Part shown: positions 62,745 to 64,000 of the stretch, piece after piece
Layout of the letters: every line of letters begins with the position of its first letter
Position numbering within the stretch: the stretch's first letter is position 1
Notes under the pieces: generated by a model
What the model was told of the DNA's origin: nothing
The model's database searches: none
What the model saw: only the letters and a program-made list of their open reading frames with translations
Made by a program: the position numbers and the translations under genes
DNA from: Flavobacterium sp. HJJ
Lineage (GTDB): Bacteria; Bacteroidota; Bacteroidia; Flavobacteriales; Flavobacteriaceae
Assembly: GCF_015351475.1 (NCBI RefSeq)
Contig: NZ_JADKPR010000003.1
Location: 62,001-126,000 of the forward strand
Length of the DNA: 64,000 nucleotides
Reading direction: 5' to 3'

Positions 62745-63623
62745 TTAATTCAAATGACTAATCTGATTTCGGTATTCTCCGGGAGTAAGGCTTACGATCA
62801 GTTTGAATATTTTTGAAAAATGAGGCAAATTAGAAAAACCGGTATCCAAAGCAATTTCTAAAAAGGTTTTATTAGTGGTGGCAATTAGATATTGTGCTCT
62901 TTCTATTTTTTTTTCATGTATATAATTTAAAGGTCTTTGTCCCGTATGAATCAGAAATTGTTTTGAAAAATAATCCTGATTCTGATTTACTCTTTTTGAT
63001 AACTCCGCCACTGTGAGGTTTTTGTCCAAATTAAGCTGCACATAACTCATTGTGTCAAGTATTTTAGAAGGTGTAACCTGCGGCTGTTGTGTCTTGAAGT
63101 TATTGGTGTTCAGAAATCGGGAAAGAAGCTGCAGAATAATTCCTTGATTTTCAAACTTTAGATGCGTTTTCATTGCATCATTCAGAGCACTGTATTCTTT
63201 ATAATAAGCTTCTCTTTCATAAACTTTTGGATTGTCCGAGCGGTTAATTCCTCTTCCGGGATTGCTCTGCAGCATTTTTTTGACAAGACAGATGTCAATA
63301 TCTGATGCAGGCAGTTTCATTACGCTTCGGTTGTTGTTGAATAAAGAAATTCCGTCCGCTGATTCTTCGAAGAATTGAATAAAATACTGACTCAAATAGT
63401 CATCACAGTTGAGGTTGCATATTGTAAAACTAGGAATAAGATATAAGTAACCCGGCTCTAATGTAAACTGGCCGTAACTGTCAGAAATAAATCCAGTTCC
63501 TTCATCTATATAATACAAGCGGTAGTATGGACTGATAACATTGTAATAATTCCAATGATGATTGAGTTTCACGTAATCAATATGCAGTAATGAAAAAGAA
63601 TATTTAAAAGTATTTTTAGACAT
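62745..63623 (-). CDS. AraC-family transcriptional regulator
   Basis: This 292-residue cytosolic regulator has an N-terminal cupin-like sensor (about 1-100; YYIDEGTGFISDSYGQFTLEPGYLYLIPS) and a C-terminal double HTH of the AraC type (about 190-285; LDKNLTVAELSKRVNQNQDYFSKQF, LIATTNKTFLEIALDTGFSNLPHFSKIFK, LTPGEYR). Such regulators bind a sugar and activate neighbouring genes. It lies upstream of and co-directional with GH97 and divergent from the partial gene at 63868. Three 21-bp-phased direct repeats lie directly upstream of its start. No hybrid two-component system or anti-sigma factor is present in the window, so this may be the only local regulator visible. Confidence 0.9.
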   Translation of the reverse strand: MSKNTFKYSFSLLHIDYVKLNHHWNYYNVISPYYRLYYIDEGTGFISDSYGQFTLEPGYLYLIPSFTICNLNCDDYLSQYFIQFFEESADGISLFNNNRSVMKLPASDIDICLVKKMLQSNPGRGINRSDNPKVYEREAYYKEYSALNDAMKTHLKFENQGIILQLLSRFLNTNNFKTQQPQVTPSKILDTMSYVQLNLDKNLTVAELSKRVNQNQDYFSKQFLIHTGQRPLNYIHEKKIERAQYLIATTNKTFLEIALDTGFSNLPHFSKIFKLIVSLTPGEYRNQISHLN

Positions 63624-63633
63624 AATAATTTAT

Positions 63634-63690
63634 AAAAATCGTTTTTGAGTAATAAAAAATCGTTTTTGGATAAAAGAAAATAGTTTTCGT
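63634..63690. promoter_or_regulatory. Three direct repeats with a 21-bp period upstream of AraC
   Basis: AAAAATCGTTTTTGA at 63634, AAAAATCGTTTTTGG at 63655 and the diverged GAAAATAGTTTTCGT at 63676 lie exactly 21 nt apart, about two helical turns. They are adjacent to the AraC start and about 180 nt from the divergent gene. A binding array for the regulator itself is the natural reading. Confidence 0.5.
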
Positions 63691-63867
63691 GGATTAAATT
63701 TGTTTTTTTATTCTAAAATATATTGGTTTAAAAAAACTGATAATCAAATTTATTAATTAAATAACTGCTGTAATAGAAGTTTTATTTTTTTTTTGATGTT
63801 AAAATGAAAATTAAGCATACAATTAATAAAGTCGGAAATATATAAATTATTTTAAAATCATATAAAG

Positions 63868-64000
63868 ATGAACAGAAGAAATGCTCTAAAACTTGGTGCG
63901 TCAGCTTTAGCTGGACTTTACTTATCTCCTTTATTGGGACAATCCCATATATTAAATGCGGTAGCTGCTCAAGGTCCTTTTGAACCAACTTGGGATTCTC
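63868..64000 (+). CDS. Tat-signal protein, truncated by window end, possible GH29
   Basis: Only 44 codons are present. The protein begins MNRRNALKLGASALAGLYLS, with a twin-arginine-type signal (RRNALKLG), followed by QGPFEPTWDS near the window edge. The short PTWDS segment after the signal recalls the start of GH29 alpha-L-fucosidases, which would fit a pectin locus, but this is a guess from a few residues. It is divergent from the AraC gene and may be under its control. Confidence 0.6.
   Translation, partial: MNRRNALKLGASALAGLYLSPLLGQSHILNAVAAQGPFEPTWDS

Overview
The window looks like a chromosomal segment of a Flavobacterium-like member of the Bacteroidota. The DNA is AT-rich. Almost every secreted protein has a short signal peptide ending in A-Q or a lipobox. 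There is a SusC/SusD pair, and most of the window is carbohydrate-active enzymes in one orientation. Genus is inferred from style and content only.

Positions 180-50553 are a very large pectin utilization locus on the + strand. In order it encodes: a DUF5703 protein; a PL1-like pectate lyase with a fibronectin-like module; a GH127/146 beta-L-arabinofuranosidase; SusC and SusD; two PL1 lyases flanking a DUF3826 protein; a beta-helix/DUF6298 protein; a GH140 apiosidase; a GH28 polygalacturonase; a GH43-like propeller; a second propeller with a jelly roll; a GH78 rhamnosidase; an STN-esterase fusion; a GH95 enzyme; an MGH1-like lipoprotein; an HNH-type orphan; a second GH78; a sialidase-fold lipoprotein; an exported TIM-barrel isomerase-like protein; a GH67N-type TIM-barrel protein; and two GH2 enzymes. 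GH140, GH95, GH78, GH127, GH2 and a CE19-like esterase together point to rhamnogalacturonan I/II. GH140 removes apiose, a sugar largely restricted in pectin to RG-II.

Positions 50639-52393, bounded by terminator-like hairpins, hold a compact three-gene cassette of cytosolic proteins: a GHKL ATPase, a STAS-like protein and a PIN nuclease. It looks unrelated to glycan use and is the best candidate here for an uncharacterised system.

Positions 52637-57282 are an operon with overlapping starts: a RuBisCO-like protein, a DUF1537 sugar-acid kinase, an Asp/Glu-racemase-family protein and a BASS-family transporter. The first two match the OiaX/OiaK step of known D-apiose catabolism, which fits the GH140 apiosidase upstream. 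The inferred flow is extracellular depolymerisation and debranching, SusCD uptake, then intracellular breakdown of an apiose-derived acid. A further GH2 follows (57459-60359). GH97 and an AraC regulator lie on the - strand (60575-63623). The window ends in a Tat-signal protein, possibly GH29.

Non-coding structure is prominent. At least 17 inverted-repeat elements of several families sit between co-directional genes. Some supply a start codon or signal-peptide residues to the next gene. Short shared motifs upstream of SusC, 39481, 52637 and GH97 may be operators. No rRNA, tRNA, CRISPR array or transposase gene was seen.
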